Position numbers and translations under genes: made by a program
Notes under the pieces: generated by a model
What the model was told of the DNA's origin: nothing
The model's input: the letters and a program-made list of their open reading frames with translations, nothing else
The model's database searches: none
Assembly (NCBI GenBank): GCA_001414345.1
Contig: LLCB01000042.1
Span: 205,938-269,937, forward strand
Direction: 5' to 3'
DNA length: 64,000 nucleotides
Source: Hymenoscyphus infarciens
Lineage: Eukaryota; Ascomycota; Leotiomycetes; Helotiales; Helotiaceae
Shown: positions 12,259 to 25,062 of the stretch, piece after piece
Layout: each line of letters opens with the position of its first letter
Numbering within the stretch: position 1 is the stretch's first letter

Positions 12259-13443
12259 ATGTCTGGCGTATCATCCTGGCTGCAGAAAATGCGCAAAGCC
12301 GAGCTCATCGAGCTATGCGACCACGTCGACTTCAAGGAGTAGGAACCATTCCCAACGCGCGCGCATACTCGAGCGCTTTTTTGATCCAGGACTAACGATT
12401 GTCGCAGTTACGATGGATTAAAGAAGACCGAAATCGAACTCGCCCTCGATGAGTACCTCACCGAAAACGCCGACCAGTTCTTGGGAGACTCGCGCCTCGA
12501 CTCATATTACAAGAAGGAGAGAAGAGGAAACCACTCTCCTGTAAAGAGAGAAAGCGCCTCGGTGATCTCTGATCTCGTGCCCGCAAGCAAAGCGATCAGG
12601 CGCAGAACTACAAGAGCTACGGAGGATTTCTTCGCTGCGACGTGAGTTCTCACCACCAGACACGCGCTTCATGCGCGTCATGCGAAAAGACGAGAAGCCC
12701 CAACTAACAACCACAACAGCGACGATTCCGAAGTCGAACCAGCAGCCACTCGCGCGCGTTCAGCCCTCACTCGCACACCAGCACGCTCCTCCGCCCTCTC
12801 CTTCGCATCCAACGTCCCTCTTCCCCCCTCCCCGGCCGTCGTAGCCGACGCGATCGACCGCCGAACAGCAGTCCTCCGCTCCAAAGTCTCAACCGCCTAC
12901 ACCGAGTCGGGAATCATAGAAACCACCCAAGCAACCCGGGACTCGCTCTCCTCACTCGTCGCGATCCAAACACTCATTCACTTCTTCGAGATCTTCAACT
13001 TGCGAAAGGAGATTCTCCCCAACAAATGGCTCTTCACAATCCCCGCCTTGGATATCCTTGGTTCAAGCGATTACCCCGTCGCAGCGCCTGATCTCTTTCT
13101 CCTTCTTACTTCTTCTTTTTGGGGACCGGCTACGCTATGGGCGTTCACAAGTCTGTTTATCCCCCTCACCGCGTCTTACTTCTTCAATTTAACAAGTAAG
13201 CCACACGCGCGATCGGGTCATGGACAGCAATTCGCGTATACCTTTGATCCTATGACTTATAACCTCGTCAAGGCATTATTGTCTTTCGCGGTTTATGGAC
13301 AGGATATTACGTTTGGAGGATTGGTGGATTTGGAGTATGTCGCGAGGATTAACTCCGCGTTGTATGGGGGCTGGGCTGGGCCGATTGTTGGGAGTGGGAT
13401 TGGGATGTTGCTTTCTGTTTATGAGGCTATTATTAAGAAATAG
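12259..13443 (+). CDS. Conserved-looking protein with SAP-like N-terminus and C-terminal membrane segments
   Basis: The model has three exons, 12259-12338, 12408-12641 and 12720-13443, giving 345 residues. Donors are GTAGGA and GTGAGT; acceptors GCAG and ACAG; ACTAAC branch sites occur in both introns. Residues about 8-45 (WLQKMRKAELIELCDHVDF, then DGLKKTEIELALDEYLTEN) read as two short helices like a SAP or HeH motif, often found in chromatin or nuclear-envelope proteins. A basic, serine/arginine-rich middle follows. The C-terminal half has hydrophobic segments suited to three or four membrane passes: LFLLLTSSFWG onward, LWAFTSLFIPLTASYFF, and WAGPIVGSGIGMLLSVYEA. A nuclear-envelope or ER membrane role is inference. 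A GTAAGC inside the last exon near 13195 is probably not used, because the frame stays open. Start ATG is preceded by CACC. Confidence 0.72.
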
Positions 13444-14733
13444 AGGGGCTTGCCTCGTTATTTCTTGGTGGAAGCTTGATGAAGGGAGGTCGTTGGAAGT
13501 TTGAGCTTCAAAACTCGGATTGGGATAGCATGTTTTAAAGTACATAGCGTACATTTGGCATTGACAGCGGGAATGGTGGGAAGGGGGAGGAGATTCAATT
13601 CTTCGCTCTTGTGCTGGCACGATGATTTCCTGGATGGGTGATCATGGGAAAGGCGTTAAGGCGTATCGGGTATTACGATGTGGATACCAATTGTTTTTGT
13701 TACTTTTTCCTTTTCCCTTTTATACAACCCGAACTCTGTTTGGGTTTGCGCGTTTGGGGTCGTTGGTTTTTTTGGTGGTGTTGTTATGTGTATATGAACT
13801 CTTCTTAGGGGTTTTGGTTGATACTCTTTTTTGAATGGAGGGATGGATGGATTGAAGGCAAGCCTTGGCTTGGGGCTGCTTTTGGGTTTCAATAGGTTTC
13901 CGATGAATGAACAATTTCCACACTGAAATAAGAGCAGAGATAGCGGTGGTTTTTCGAGATTTGATTCCAACTTACCCACTTTAGTGGTTAGCAATGGGTG
14001 CTGGTGTGACCTCGCGTACTTTGAGCTAGGTTTGGAGACTTGAGAGCACTGTGTTTGGACAAGTCTTGAAGTTCTTTTGATGTGCTTCTGATGTACTATT
14101 TTCTTTAATCCCCTTTACAGCCAACGCATTTTTCTGATCCTAGGATTATTTGAAGCAAAGTTCAAGTCCCATATGTAAGTTGTGTTTGTAAAACTTACTC
14201 TCTCCAGCCATCTTCAAGCGTCCAAATTCTACTGTCCAACGTACCTCTTTCAAAGGGTAGTATTTCGGCCATCAATCATCTATCTGCCCAGCCTCCAAAG
14301 AACAAAAGTTACTTTTATGCTCACGATTCTAGTTCGAAAGTAGCTTCTGCGAAGAATTACAGGCATTAATTAGTGATGTAGAGAGCACCTAGCTACAACT
14401 CAATTTCCAATGTTGTTTTAACAGGCATCTTGGTTGTTTTATCATACTGAAGTGTGGAGATTTTTTATGGAGAACTAGAGGAGGACTTCCTCTCGACGGA
14501 GTATAATTCATTAGATGGGTTCAACCCTACAAAAGCCCATTACAAAATAATAGAATCTATCAATTAAGGTATGAGAAGATTCAAGTGACAAGATCTCATT
14601 TCTCCCTTCCCCACCTTGAAAACTTATCACCACACCATGTTAACAGGTCCTCTTTCTACAATTCCATGAGGTATCTACTCTCAAATTACCCACAGTCTTT
14701 TTTCTCTCTTCCAAGGGAAGGTTTCATATATTT
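13444..14733. other. Intergenic stretch, no gene recognised
   Basis: This 1.3-kb stretch holds the 3' region of the preceding gene and then unremarkable sequence. Short frames on the minus strand (13276-13994) run antisense to the gene end and have no family resemblance. Confidence 0.5.
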
Positions 14734-15191
14734 CAGTGTGAGCAATGAGTAGAGTAGAGTAGAGTAGTGGTCACTACTCTACTCTACTCATTGCTACTCG
14801 AGTAGTACTCTTGAGTAGTGGAGTAGCGCGGCCCGAATCGGTCCGGACAGACGGAGTGGCGTTTTGGGGCTTCCGGCGGCTTAAGCGAGATCTTTTTTCT
14901 ACTCTATCTACTACGTAACTTCTTTAATAATAGTCTTAATAGATTAGGTGTTAATTGTATAATTATGAAAAGAAACTTCTTTAAATATAACTACTATTAT
15001 TACTAATAATAAGCTTTATAAGTTTTATAAATACAAGCATATAAATATTACTAAGACTACTTAAGACTACTCGACTAGTCTTAAGTCACTACTCTACTCT
15101 ACTCATCTGACCCGCTACTTATACTCTACTCTACTACTCAAGAGTACTACTCGAGTAGTAGTGAGTCTTAGAGTAGTTTGTGTTCACACTG
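14734..15191. mobile_element. Small non-autonomous DNA element with complex inverted repeats (hAT-like ends)
   Basis: Both ends begin CAGTGTGA reading inward (14734-14741 and 15184-15191 reversed), like the CAGTG ends of hAT elements. Inside the left end lies a near-perfect palindrome, 14741-14795, with arms AGCAATGAGTAGAGTAGAG around a short centre. A shared block CTACTCGAGTAGTACTC then TTGAGTAG occurs inverted at about 14804-14820 and 15132-15150. The core, about 14890-15075, is AT-rich and lacks open frames. An exact 8-base target duplication was not found; the flanks contain TTCATATA and TTCATAAT but at different offsets. Assignment to hAT is therefore tentative; the inverted-repeat structure itself is clear. 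Confidence 0.6.
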
Positions 15192-15246
15192 TTCATAATT
15201 ATTAACCTCAGACCCAGCGTTAATCTCCCACTTCCGTAATCTAATC

Positions 15247-15327
15247 CAATTCCACTCCAAATCCACTTCCACTCCAAATCCACTTCCACTCAAAGCTAAA
15301 CCCACTCCAAATCCACTCCAAATTTAT
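15247..15327. repeat. CCACTCCAAAT-type minisatellite
   Basis: Units of 11-17 bases built on CCACTCCAAAT and CCACTTCCACT recur about six times. The array is imperfect. Confidence 0.75.
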
Positions 15328-15768
15328 ACAGACAGCCAACAAACTCCAAATCAACAGCGCAAAAACGCAAGAGAAACATCAAGTCAAAAAGAGTTAATTC
15401 AATAGACGATCAAGAAAAGATCAATAAGTAACAAGACCAAGACCACGACAAAACAAGCAAGCGCAAAGCTCCTAATTCAAACTCCACTACAACAACTCTC
15501 ACAAGTAACATCAGAGAGTCGAACAACACTCTAAACACACCAACCACCACGCCTAGCACAAACCCCTCTCTTTCCAAGAAACACAGAAGAGTCTAAAACC
15601 CCTCCACATTTGCTCACAGAAAAAGTAATAAGAATATCTAGAAGAAGAACAAAAAAAACGAGAGAGAGATATAAATACAAATACGTAGATAAAAAGCAAG
15701 TTTCTCAAAAGAAGTACCTACCTAAAGAACGCTCATATAAGAGTTTAAGAGTTTACATTCTCACAGAA

Positions 15769-15797
15769 GTTAGAAGTTAGAAGTTAGAAGTTAGAAA
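15769..15797. repeat. GTTAGAA heptamer repeat, four copies
   Basis: The unit GAAGTTA/GTTAGAA is repeated four times head to tail. Confidence 0.85.
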
Positions 15798-16564
15798 AAT
15801 AGATTGAATCTCTATACTAGCATTTACTTACCTCCAAGGTCCTTGTAGATTTGTACAGTATTTCTAGTCTTAAAGCATATACGGCACTTTCACCACCTTT
15901 TTTCTTATTTTGAAGAGTGAATCTCGCTGGGGGGAGAGGAACATGTAGCTATTTATAGGTTACTTGTTAATGATAGCCGTGTGAAAAGGAAGAGCACGCG
16001 ATTAATTATCTGGAAGAATAATAAATACTAGAGCTATGTACGTGCGAGTAACTTGCCACTTACTAGGAATTCTACAGAATGCCATGGAGTATTCTCTGGT
16101 TATTTGTCGATACTCTACAACGAGCTTATAAAACAAGAGGAAGCTATCCGTAGGTTACCTACCAATAGATTGAGGCCACTCGCCGATATCGGACTTGGAT
16201 GACCGAAGAGCTATTCGTGATTGAGAACTGTTTCACAGAAAGCCCACCACCACGAAATTCGATCAAGATATCAACCAGGAACAACATCAAAGTACACAAT
16301 TCAAGGGGGAGAAGACATATACTACGTTGTAACAATCATGAAATTTCATTAGGAGATTTTCCTCTTCTCTCCCCTATCTGACCCACCAACTATCATCCAT
16401 CGTGCTCAGCCAACCAAATAATTGCCCACGAAAAACATCACGACATATCTTTCTCTCTTCAATTCATCCATACCTTCCCATAATATCACCCCTTGCTATC
16501 CATCAGAAAATTGGTCCATGTTGAAAAAAAACCCAAACGCACGCGCATTCTAATCATAGCAAAT

Positions 16565-18011
<1,447 letters not shown>

Positions 18012-19225
18012 GGTTTCGGTTTGGTTTGTGATTATGGGATACAGAGGTCGGTTGTTTCAATTCTGAACTCCTCGCGCTGAGAACAAAGCAACCAACGAAG
18101 CAGCTATGCTATGCACCTGGGAGGGTGGATTGGAGGTCTGCGAATGCTAGAGCAAGGCGAGAGAAGGTCCGCGTATGGAATGAGGCACAGTTGGAGACTG
18201 CTGGGTGGAAATCGGATGAAAGAACTGCTCCGATCTTGACGTCTTTGCAAAACCGAGTTGGCGATGGCGGGGTAGTGAGATTGCCTTGTCGCAAGAGAAT
18301 GGAAATTCCTTCAGATTGATAGAGGAGATATGCGACGTCTCTTTATGGAAAACAGCAAAAGGAGGTGGAGGAGTAAGCCTTGATGTATTTCTCACGGGAA
18401 TCATCAGCTCTGGGCCATGTTGCACTGAGGTGAGGGGGAAACCTTGGTGGGGTTGGGCTCCGCTAAAAGGACCAATCAGAAGGTGCGGAGCGTTTGCAAG
18501 GCTGAGAAGGAAGGTGCGAAATTGGGGGCTGCGAACTTCAACCAACTTCAACCAATCTCTGAGGCACTGTACTTCAATCTTGCCTGCATCGTCAATCATC
18601 ATCAAAACTTCTGAAACTCAACTGATGCGACAGATATCTCAGACCTCTCGGGATTGTTTACGACTCTCCATTGGCTTCCGTTGCTTTAATTGGGGCGAAG
18701 CAGCGTGCGGCTTCCTAAATTCGTCACTTGGGCGCTTAGAGGACCCTAGACCACAGAATCCCAGTGTACGAGACGTGGCCGATTGGGTGGTCAGTCTGTT
18801 GCTTATGTATGGAAGAAGCTGTTTTCAGCTTTATTTATGAAACAACAACACCCAGATTGTTGGAATCCAACGGAGCAGACACTTATCCACCCGCCGACCA
18901 ATTCATTTCACATTGCAGCAAACCAGAACCTCGGGACAAGCACACCACGTCAACTCTATACTCGAGATATACTTTGGTTTGTGGGTAGAGGGAAGTGTAT
19001 TGAGAAATCTGTCACTAATCCAGGCGGGAAGTCTGCAACAAGTGTTGCTCCCGAAACCGAACTCCACGCTAACAACCTATCAAAATCCCCTCAAAATATC
19101 ATGCTGTATTCAGAGTATAGATATCTCGATGCCATCAAGGCAGAAATGACTGTGTTGTAAGCACCCGTTGTCAGTGTCAATGTTCCAAAGCATCCTTCGA
19201 GTCTCTGCCTACACATCTTTATCCG
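18012..19225. other. Upstream region of the MAP kinase gene
   Basis: This 1.2-kb stretch has several overlapping open frames on both strands (for example 18147-18605 minus and 18286-18840 plus). None shows a family resemblance and their opposition suggests chance. It is best read as promoter and leader of the MAP kinase plus the 3' region of the next minus-strand gene. Confidence 0.5.
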
Positions 19226-20011
19226 TCACATTTCCTCGATACACAACAACTCTGTTGCTTTTTGCGCGTATGTTATTGCTGTATCATCGAGTGAGCTCGA
19301 AACGGTTTGAATTTCAGCCACTTGGTTGGCAAAGGCGTTGCATGTTGAGTCGTTGGTCTTCTTCATGCCTTTCTTGCTTGGATTCGAGTGTGGGCCGAGT
19401 CGTAGAAGTTGAATGGTGGCCTTTCCACTATCAACAGAACTTCGTCGAATAAGACTGGTCTCCGGAACAGACAATAAAGATGTAGAGCCTGCTGTATCGT
19501 CGTGCTCTTTTGATGTACCGGTATGAACCTCATAGTTGTTGGACGTTCCGCATGGCTCTGGAATAGAACCGGCTCTCCAATCGTCTGTCTTTCTCCACAA
19601 GATTTGCAAATTCATCTCTCCTTTATCAGCGACTTCGTATCCCAAATCTCCCAGTCCTGTATGCTTTATAATTTCACAGACAGTATCATCCTCCCATTCC
19701 CGTGCCAGTTTCCACTCGTCCGACTCTTCGTTCTCACAAGCCTCGAAGAGGCGGGGTAGAAAGTCATTCGTATATTCCTCCTTCAACTCCTTGATAGCGT
19801 CGAGGTCGGCTGGTAAATCCCTGGCTGCAGAATATTTACGTCCAGCAAGGCGAAGCATAGCGACCGGCCATACTGCAAGCAAGTACTCGGCAATGTTGAC
19901 ATAGGCGACAGCGGGTTGGCAGCGTAAGCGAAGGATGCAGGTCAAGATTTTGATATCCTTGATCCAAGAACTATTCCCGCGGTGGATTCTGTGGACCTTG
20001 GATTTGGCCAT
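19226..20011 (-). CDS. Hypothetical protein, intronless
   Basis: The frame gives 261 residues from the ATG at 20011, whose context AAAATGGCC is better than the in-frame upstream ATG at 20137. I do not recognise the family. Residues about 1-75 (MAKSKVHRIHRGNSSW, KILTCILRLRCQPAVAYVNIAEYLLAVWP) look helical and moderately hydrophobic. The middle is acidic with tryptophans (SDEWKLAREWEDD). The C-terminal half is Ser/Thr-rich with low complexity and probably disordered. There is no clear signal peptide. Composition is consistent and the frame is long, which supports a real gene. The product may be lineage-restricted. Function unknown. Confidence 0.6.
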   Translation of the reverse strand: MAKSKVHRIHRGNSSWIKDIKILTCILRLRCQPAVAYVNIAEYLLAVWPVAMLRLAGRKYSAARDLPADLDAIKELKEEYTNDFLPRLFEACENEESDEWKLAREWEDDTVCEIIKHTGLGDLGYEVADKGEMNLQILWRKTDDWRAGSIPEPCGTSNNYEVHTGTSKEHDDTAGSTSLLSVPETSLIRRSSVDSGKATIQLLRLGPHSNPSKKGMKKTNDSTCNAFANQVAEIQTVSSSLDDTAITYAQKATELLCIEEM

Positions 20012-20880
20012 TTTGCCGCGAGTATTGCGGTGCATGCGAGGGAGAGATCCGAGAGACTGAGAGGAGGAGGGGTTTCTCAATTTTCCAAGCTCCCTTTTGA
20101 CCACGTTATTTTTGAAGTGTTTGAGGCTATGAATCACAGAGGATGGCTCGGCTTAAGTTATCTGAGTGTGGTGGTGAATGTGGAAACGCCTCTTCTTGTG
20201 AATAAAATCGCTTGAAGGCTTTGCTCTTTACACATTTCACTTTTTGCTCTACCTTTCATACGCCTTGGGGCTGTGAATCATGGTCATGTCATTCCTACCT
20301 TGGAAGGAGTTGTCTTTCAGACGTGGAACTTGCTTGAACATTCATTCTCAACTTTTGAAAAACTCATTGAGGGGTTGTGAGTAGACATTTCTGTGATTTG
20401 AATAATAGCAGTTGTAAGCTACAGTCATCCCCCTCGTTCTCCAACACGCACTGATTTTTACAATCACAGGTAGAGTTTTACCACAAGTTTTTACCTCCTT
20501 CTCTCTCACCTTGAACAGTACTCAATTCGGCAGTTCATACCGCTTTAGACCGAGCTAGTGCGGGTGGCGGAGGTAAACAGATCACGGTGTCTGGTGTTTG
20601 GCTTTGTTCAACGCCAAACCAAAATTATAATGGATACTCTATTTAAAATTTAGACTTTGTCAATTGATGTAACATTGTCTTTGTATGTACTTCTTTGAGT
20701 GGTATGGTGGGTATATACTATTTGTTTACTGACTGCTGCAGAAGTCTATATACTGGTATAGGGGTTTGTGGCACCTTGGCTATACACATAAGCATTCTAG
20801 TGTGGCTGAGTTGAAGTGTTTTTTGTGGGGAAACCTTAACGTCTAGTTTCGGCACTTCTTTCAATAGTGTCAGAACTAAA
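20012..20880. other. Intergenic stretch, no gene recognised
   Basis: About 870 bases upstream of the hypothetical gene, with no coding signal. The minus-strand frame at 20718-20993 overlaps the inverted-repeat element that follows and is probably chance. Confidence 0.5.
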
Positions 20881-21094
20881 CTACTATCCCCCCCCCTTAA
20901 GTATTTGTAAAGTGGGTCGAGTGGAGACTGGGGGAGGCTGTGTAAAGTCCTGGTAAGGTCAGGGTTTTTAGCCAATAGAAGCTTCTTTACCATTCTATTT
21001 TTTGACTTTGACTCTGCTTATTGGCTCAGCGCTTTGACATTACACAGGACCCGCAAAGTGGGGATTACATATACTTAAGGGGGGGGGATAGTAG
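20881..21094. mobile_element. 214-bp inverted-repeat element (MITE), Tc1/mariner-like TA ends
   Basis: The left end reads CTACTATC, nine Cs, then TTAAGTAT. The right end (21071-21094) is its inverse with the same number of Gs. Taking the outer TA as target duplication, the ends become CTATCCCC...GGGGATAG flanked by TA, as in Tc1/mariner-type MITEs. Weaker inverted similarity continues inward (TGTAA, then CCCACTTT-like words). No open frame of note lies inside. TIR identity over about 24 bases is nearly perfect, so the copy is young or constrained. The superfamily is inferred from the TA alone. Confidence 0.7.
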
Positions 21095-21598
21095 CGGTAC
21101 TGGTACTTACCGATCCGATCTTTGATGTGCAACATCGCCAAACTTTCCCAAGAACTTTCTTTTTCACGATAGTAACGTCACTTGGTCTGAACTTCCTGAG
21201 ACCATACCAAAGATGCTATGCAAAGAGTGTGTGGGGATCCAGGTCTCATATCCTGTTTTTTCCCAGCAGCCTCAAACAAAACAAAAGAAAGGACGCGTTG
21301 CCAGACGAGGGGTGGCTGGCTGCTTTGGAGCGATGAAATGGAGGGCCAGCGAATAGGGGAATAAATGATGTCATATCTGTTGCATCATCAGCGAGCGATA
21401 AGCGAATCGATGTTCTACGGAGTATATGCAGGTGGGTTTTGGGTGTTTGGATAAGAGTATTTTAAGCTTCCATCAATATTGGATGGCAGGGAGGGCAGAG
21501 CCAAAGGGGAAAGAAGCTTTGCGAGTAGTTGCAACAGTAGGGGGAGGCCGAGGGTGGCACCATCAAGAGGGGATGGGGATGGGGATGTGGATGGGGGT

Positions 21599-21634
21599 CA
21601 AGCCAAGCCAAGCCAAGCCAAGCCAAGCTAAGCT
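21599..21634. repeat. AAGCC pentamer repeat
   Basis: About seven head-to-tail copies, the last ones mutated to AAGCT. Confidence 0.9.
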
Positions 21635-22566
21635 TGCAGGGGTGTAGCTCTGACGACTTCCTTCCTTCACACCCTCCACTCTTCTTAAACTTGACGAACT
21701 AGGTACCTTATCTCTCTGCTCTTGATTCCTTCCTAGCAACGCCTCAAGTCTCCCATTTAGTCTTTTGGCAGGCAGTCATCTTCATCTTCATCTTGCCTTG
21801 CCTTGGCACAGTGAAACCTCCGAATGCTAAACGTGCTATCGACCCCCATCTTGCACGTGGACGCATCTCTAGCCGGAGGCTGAGGCGAGGCACCTTGTCA
21901 CGCACCGCTCTCACTATCTCCCCCTCCCGTCACTAGCACCATGTGCAAGCAGGCTTGTCCCCCGATACATCCAGTCACATCAGCAGTTTGAAGCAGCTGC
22001 AACTCGATACCTCGATACCTACCTACCTAATCATGCATATCGCGACTTCACGACTCCACTCCATGTATGCTATGCCTATCCAATGGTGATGGATTCCCAG
22101 ATGGAACCCCGGCGGCATTGTCGACACAAGCTTTACTTGGCTGCGGATGAGGCGATGACGCCGCATCCGATTACCTTCTCTTCAGATATACACATGTTAG
22201 GCACTTGAGGAGTTCTGAAGCCTTGTTACACTAGAACGCCGACAGTGTTGGAGAGTTGGAGCGTTGGTAGCGGAGCAGCAGCCTTGGGCCATGCCATGCC
22301 TTCCTTGTTTTTGCCCCTCTGGTCGTTCTTTCCTCATTCAAGCCCAAGTGGGTTGGAATGGGTTGGTTGCTCTTTCCTTTCCTGCAACAAGTCTCATCTC
22401 AATGCTTGCCCTCAATGCTTGCCCTCAATGCTCGCATGGGAGGGCAGGGGAGGGGTACATAAAGACCCGGTGGCTTCCATCCTCCCCAACTCTTTCATTC
22501 TTCATCACACATCATCTCCAACACTTTCCAACTCCCAACCTACAAGTACAAATCAAACACCACCTG

Positions 22567-22602
22567 CAATACCAATACCAATACCAATACCAATACCAAT
22601 AC
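22567..22602. repeat. CAATAC hexamer repeat, six copies
   Basis: The array lies about 45 bases before the aspartic protease start codon, inside the probable leader. A length change would alter the leader, not the protein. Confidence 0.9.
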
Positions 22603-22645
22603 CTCCTCACTTCCTTCTCACACAAACACATTTCTATCATTCAAC

Positions 22646-24078
22646 ATGCCTTCCACTCTCAAGGGATTGCACAAGGTGCAAGTCACCACCAACAAGAACT
22701 ACAAGAAGTCCGGAGTCAAGTCCTATGCCTACCTTCTCAACAAGTGGGGCTTTGAGCCTACCCAACCAGGTCCATATTTCCAGGAGAAGTCGAAGACGGA
22801 TGAACAGCCCAGCTTCCACAAGTTTGGTGGCAGCTCCATCACCTCTCGAGTCCTAGCAAAGAAAGCCCCAACTGCTGGCACAACCGGCCAAGTTTCAGCT
22901 GAGGATATCCAAAATGACTCCTTGTACCTTTGCCCCGTACAAATCGGCACACCAGCACAAACCCTCAACTTGGACTTTGACACTGGTTCAGCTGATCTTT
23001 GGGTAATTTGTCTCCTCTCGTCTCTCAACGAAGCACTTTCTAACCAAGAGTACAGGTCTGGTCCACTCTCCTTCCTGCTGCCACTCAATCCCAAGGCAAG
23101 GGAGCACACACCATCTTCAACTCCGCTAAATCCTCCACCTTCAAGTCGTCCAGCAACTCCACCTGGAAAATTTCATACGGAGATGGATCTTCAGCATCTG
23201 GAAACGTTGGCACAGACACTGTAACCATCGGTGGATTGGCCATCAAGAATCAAGCTGTCGAATTGGCAAAGACATTGGCAGATTCTTTCGTCCAAGGTAG
23301 TGGTGATGGACTTCTTGGTCTGGCATTCGGATCCATCAACACCGTCCAGCCAAGCCCAGCCGCCACCCCTGTTGACAACATGATTACCGAAAAGGAAATC
23401 CCAGCTTCTGCCGAGCTCTTCACAGCTAAGCTTGGTAGTTGGAGAGACGCAAATGAGGCTGACAAGGGAGAGTCCTTTTACACCTTCGGCTTCATTGATG
23501 ATGCCACCGTCACGGCATCCGGTCAAGAAATCTCCTGGACACCAGTTGACAACTCCCAAGGCTTCTGGCAGTTCGACTCGACCTCGACAGTCGTCAATGG
23601 CACACCCGTTCAACAAGATGGAAACACCGCCATTGCAGACACCGGAACCACACTTGCTCTTGTCTCTGATGCTGTCTGTGAAGCGGTTTATGGTGCCATT
23701 GAGGGCGCTTCTTATGATAGCAATAACCAAGGTTGGGTTTACCCTTCCACCACTACTGTGGATCAACTCCCGGTTGTTACGGTTGCTGTTGGTGGTAAGC
23801 AGTTCATCATTCAGAAGGAGGATCTTGGGTTTGCCGATGCTGGTAATGGTACCATCTACGGCGGTATCCAGTCGCGTGGTTCCATGACCTTTGATATTTT
23901 GGGTGATACCTTTTTGAAGGGTGTTTATGCTGTAAGTCCTCTTACTCGGATTTCCTTGACATCTTGTGTGAAACTTTTTGCTAATGAATGGATGTAGATC
24001 TTTGATCAAGGCAATACTCGATTCGGTGCTGTTCAACGCGCTGAGAAGGAGCAGAACATTACTACTCCTCCTCAATAG
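22646..24078 (+). CDS. Pepsin-family (A1) aspartic protease
   Basis: The model has three exons, 22646-23002, 23056-23931 and 23998-24078, giving 437 residues. Donors are GTAATT and GTAAGT; acceptors ACAG and GTAG. Catalytic motifs are DTGS at 112-115 (in LDFDTGSADLW) and DTGT at 314-317, with the flap SYGDGS near 159-164. Family patterns QIGTPAQ, GLLGLAF and DILGDTFLKGVYA are all present, so the enzyme should be active after removal of the propeptide (about residues 1-85). The N-terminus MPSTLKGLHKVQVTTNKNYK is basic and not hydrophobic: no signal peptide is visible, unlike secreted aspergillopepsin-type enzymes. Either the protein is vacuolar or cytosolic by a non-classical route, or an upstream exon is missed; none was seen. 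The start chosen is the first ATG of the frame and follows an AC-rich leader with a hexamer repeat. Confidence 0.95.
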
Positions 24079-24838
24079 ATTGTTTCGAGGTTGTTGCGCG
24101 TGGACCATAAGTCTGGAGTTGGGGATAACGGATAGGGATGGCTAGGGTCACAGGACAGGACACACACACATAAGGGCACCTTATTGCTTGTTTCAGCTGT
24201 GGGGGGTCTTTGTTGCGCTGCAGTGCTTTCTGTTGATTGTAGTGAGTTAGTCATTAATTAACGTATTTTTTTCTCTGGGAATGAGAGTTTATTGTGATAT
24301 GATATGGTGCCAGGGAGGAAGAAGATGCTGATCTTGTGAGTTTTTTGGTTTTTTGAGAGGTTTTCGTTTTCTTTGGGATATTTTATTTTATTTTTGATTA
24401 CACATGTATCGTCTCGCAGGAAGGGAAAGACTGTGGTGAGAGGTTGTGGCAACTCACATCCTCTAATAACGCTTTAGGTCACCGAGGATGAAAGAATTAT
24501 TAGTTACTACGGACCAACCTTGGAAAATTGGAAGTGTTTCGTTTGATCCGGGTGTATATGTACTAGCTGGCTCTACGTGTACGGGCTCGAGCGAGGGGGG
24601 GGGCGGATTTTGTCACCAGAGACACGGTCGTAAGATTCTTTTTTTTTTTTTTTATAAAAAAAAGAAAACAACAACCACAACCACAACCAGAACCAGAAAG
24701 ACTAGAGAGACTAGAAGAAAATCTTCGGGACTAGCGTTCTTTGGTAGCCGATAGAGTCTTCTCGAAAAAAGAAGAAAAAAAGAATTTTGGCGAATCCCTT
24801 TCTTGGCGAGTTTTTCTTTCTTTGAGAGCTGGAGATGT

Positions 24839-24919
24839 TGGGAGCTTGAGAGCTTGAGAAGTTGGGAAGTTGGGAAGTTGAGAGCTTGAGAAGTTGGGAA
24901 GTTGAGAAGTTGAGAAGTT
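24839..24919. repeat. GGGAAGTTG/GAGAAGTTG/GAGAGCTTG minisatellite
   Basis: A nine-base unit repeats about nine times with variants; it passes directly into the AGGC array. Confidence 0.85.
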
Positions 24920-24928
24920 GTAAGGTAG

Positions 24929-25008
24929 TAGGCAGGTAGGCAGGCAGGTAGGCAGGCAGGCAGGCAGGCAGGTAGGCAGGCAGGCAGGCAGGCAGGCAGG
25001 TAGGCAGG
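24929..25008. repeat. GGCA/GGTA tetranucleotide array
   Basis: About 20 units of AGGC with periodic AGGT variants. Confidence 0.9.
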
Positions 25009-25062
25009 ATGAGCTGGACTAAAATCCGCCTGTCGCCGCTTGAGCCGTACGTACGTACTTGT

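Larger units (their letters stand above)
15192..16564. other. Gene-free stretch 3' of the MAP kinase, with a minisatellite
   Basis: No coding signal is seen. Degenerate CCACTCCAAAT units repeat at about 15247-15327, and GTTAGAA units at about 15770-15797. The part next to 16564 is the 3' region of the minus-strand MAP kinase. Confidence 0.5.
21095..22645. other. Upstream region of the aspartic protease gene, with simple repeats
   Basis: No gene is recognised. An AAGCC pentamer run lies at about 21599-21634, a diverged tandem of CTCAATGCTTGCC at 22398-22433, and a CCAATA hexamer array at 22567-22602. An ACATAAAGA word near 22455 could serve as a TATA-like element. The CT- and AC-rich 150 bases before 22646 form a typical leader. 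Confidence 0.5.

Noticed and set aside
9747..13443. Possible secondary-metabolite cluster around the P450
   Set aside because: The neighbours are a ribosomal protein, a SAP-like membrane protein and a MAP kinase; no synthase, transporter or pathway regulator is present.
14150..14200. GTTCAAGTCCC-like words considered as a tRNA T-arm
   Set aside because: No matching acceptor stem, D-arm or anticodon arm at the right spacing.
18147..18840. Overlapping frames of 152 and 184 residues upstream of the MAP kinase
   Set aside because: They lie on opposite strands across the likely promoter and neither resembles any family.
23191..24108. 305-residue minus-strand frame
   Set aside because: Antisense shadow of the aspartic protease exon.
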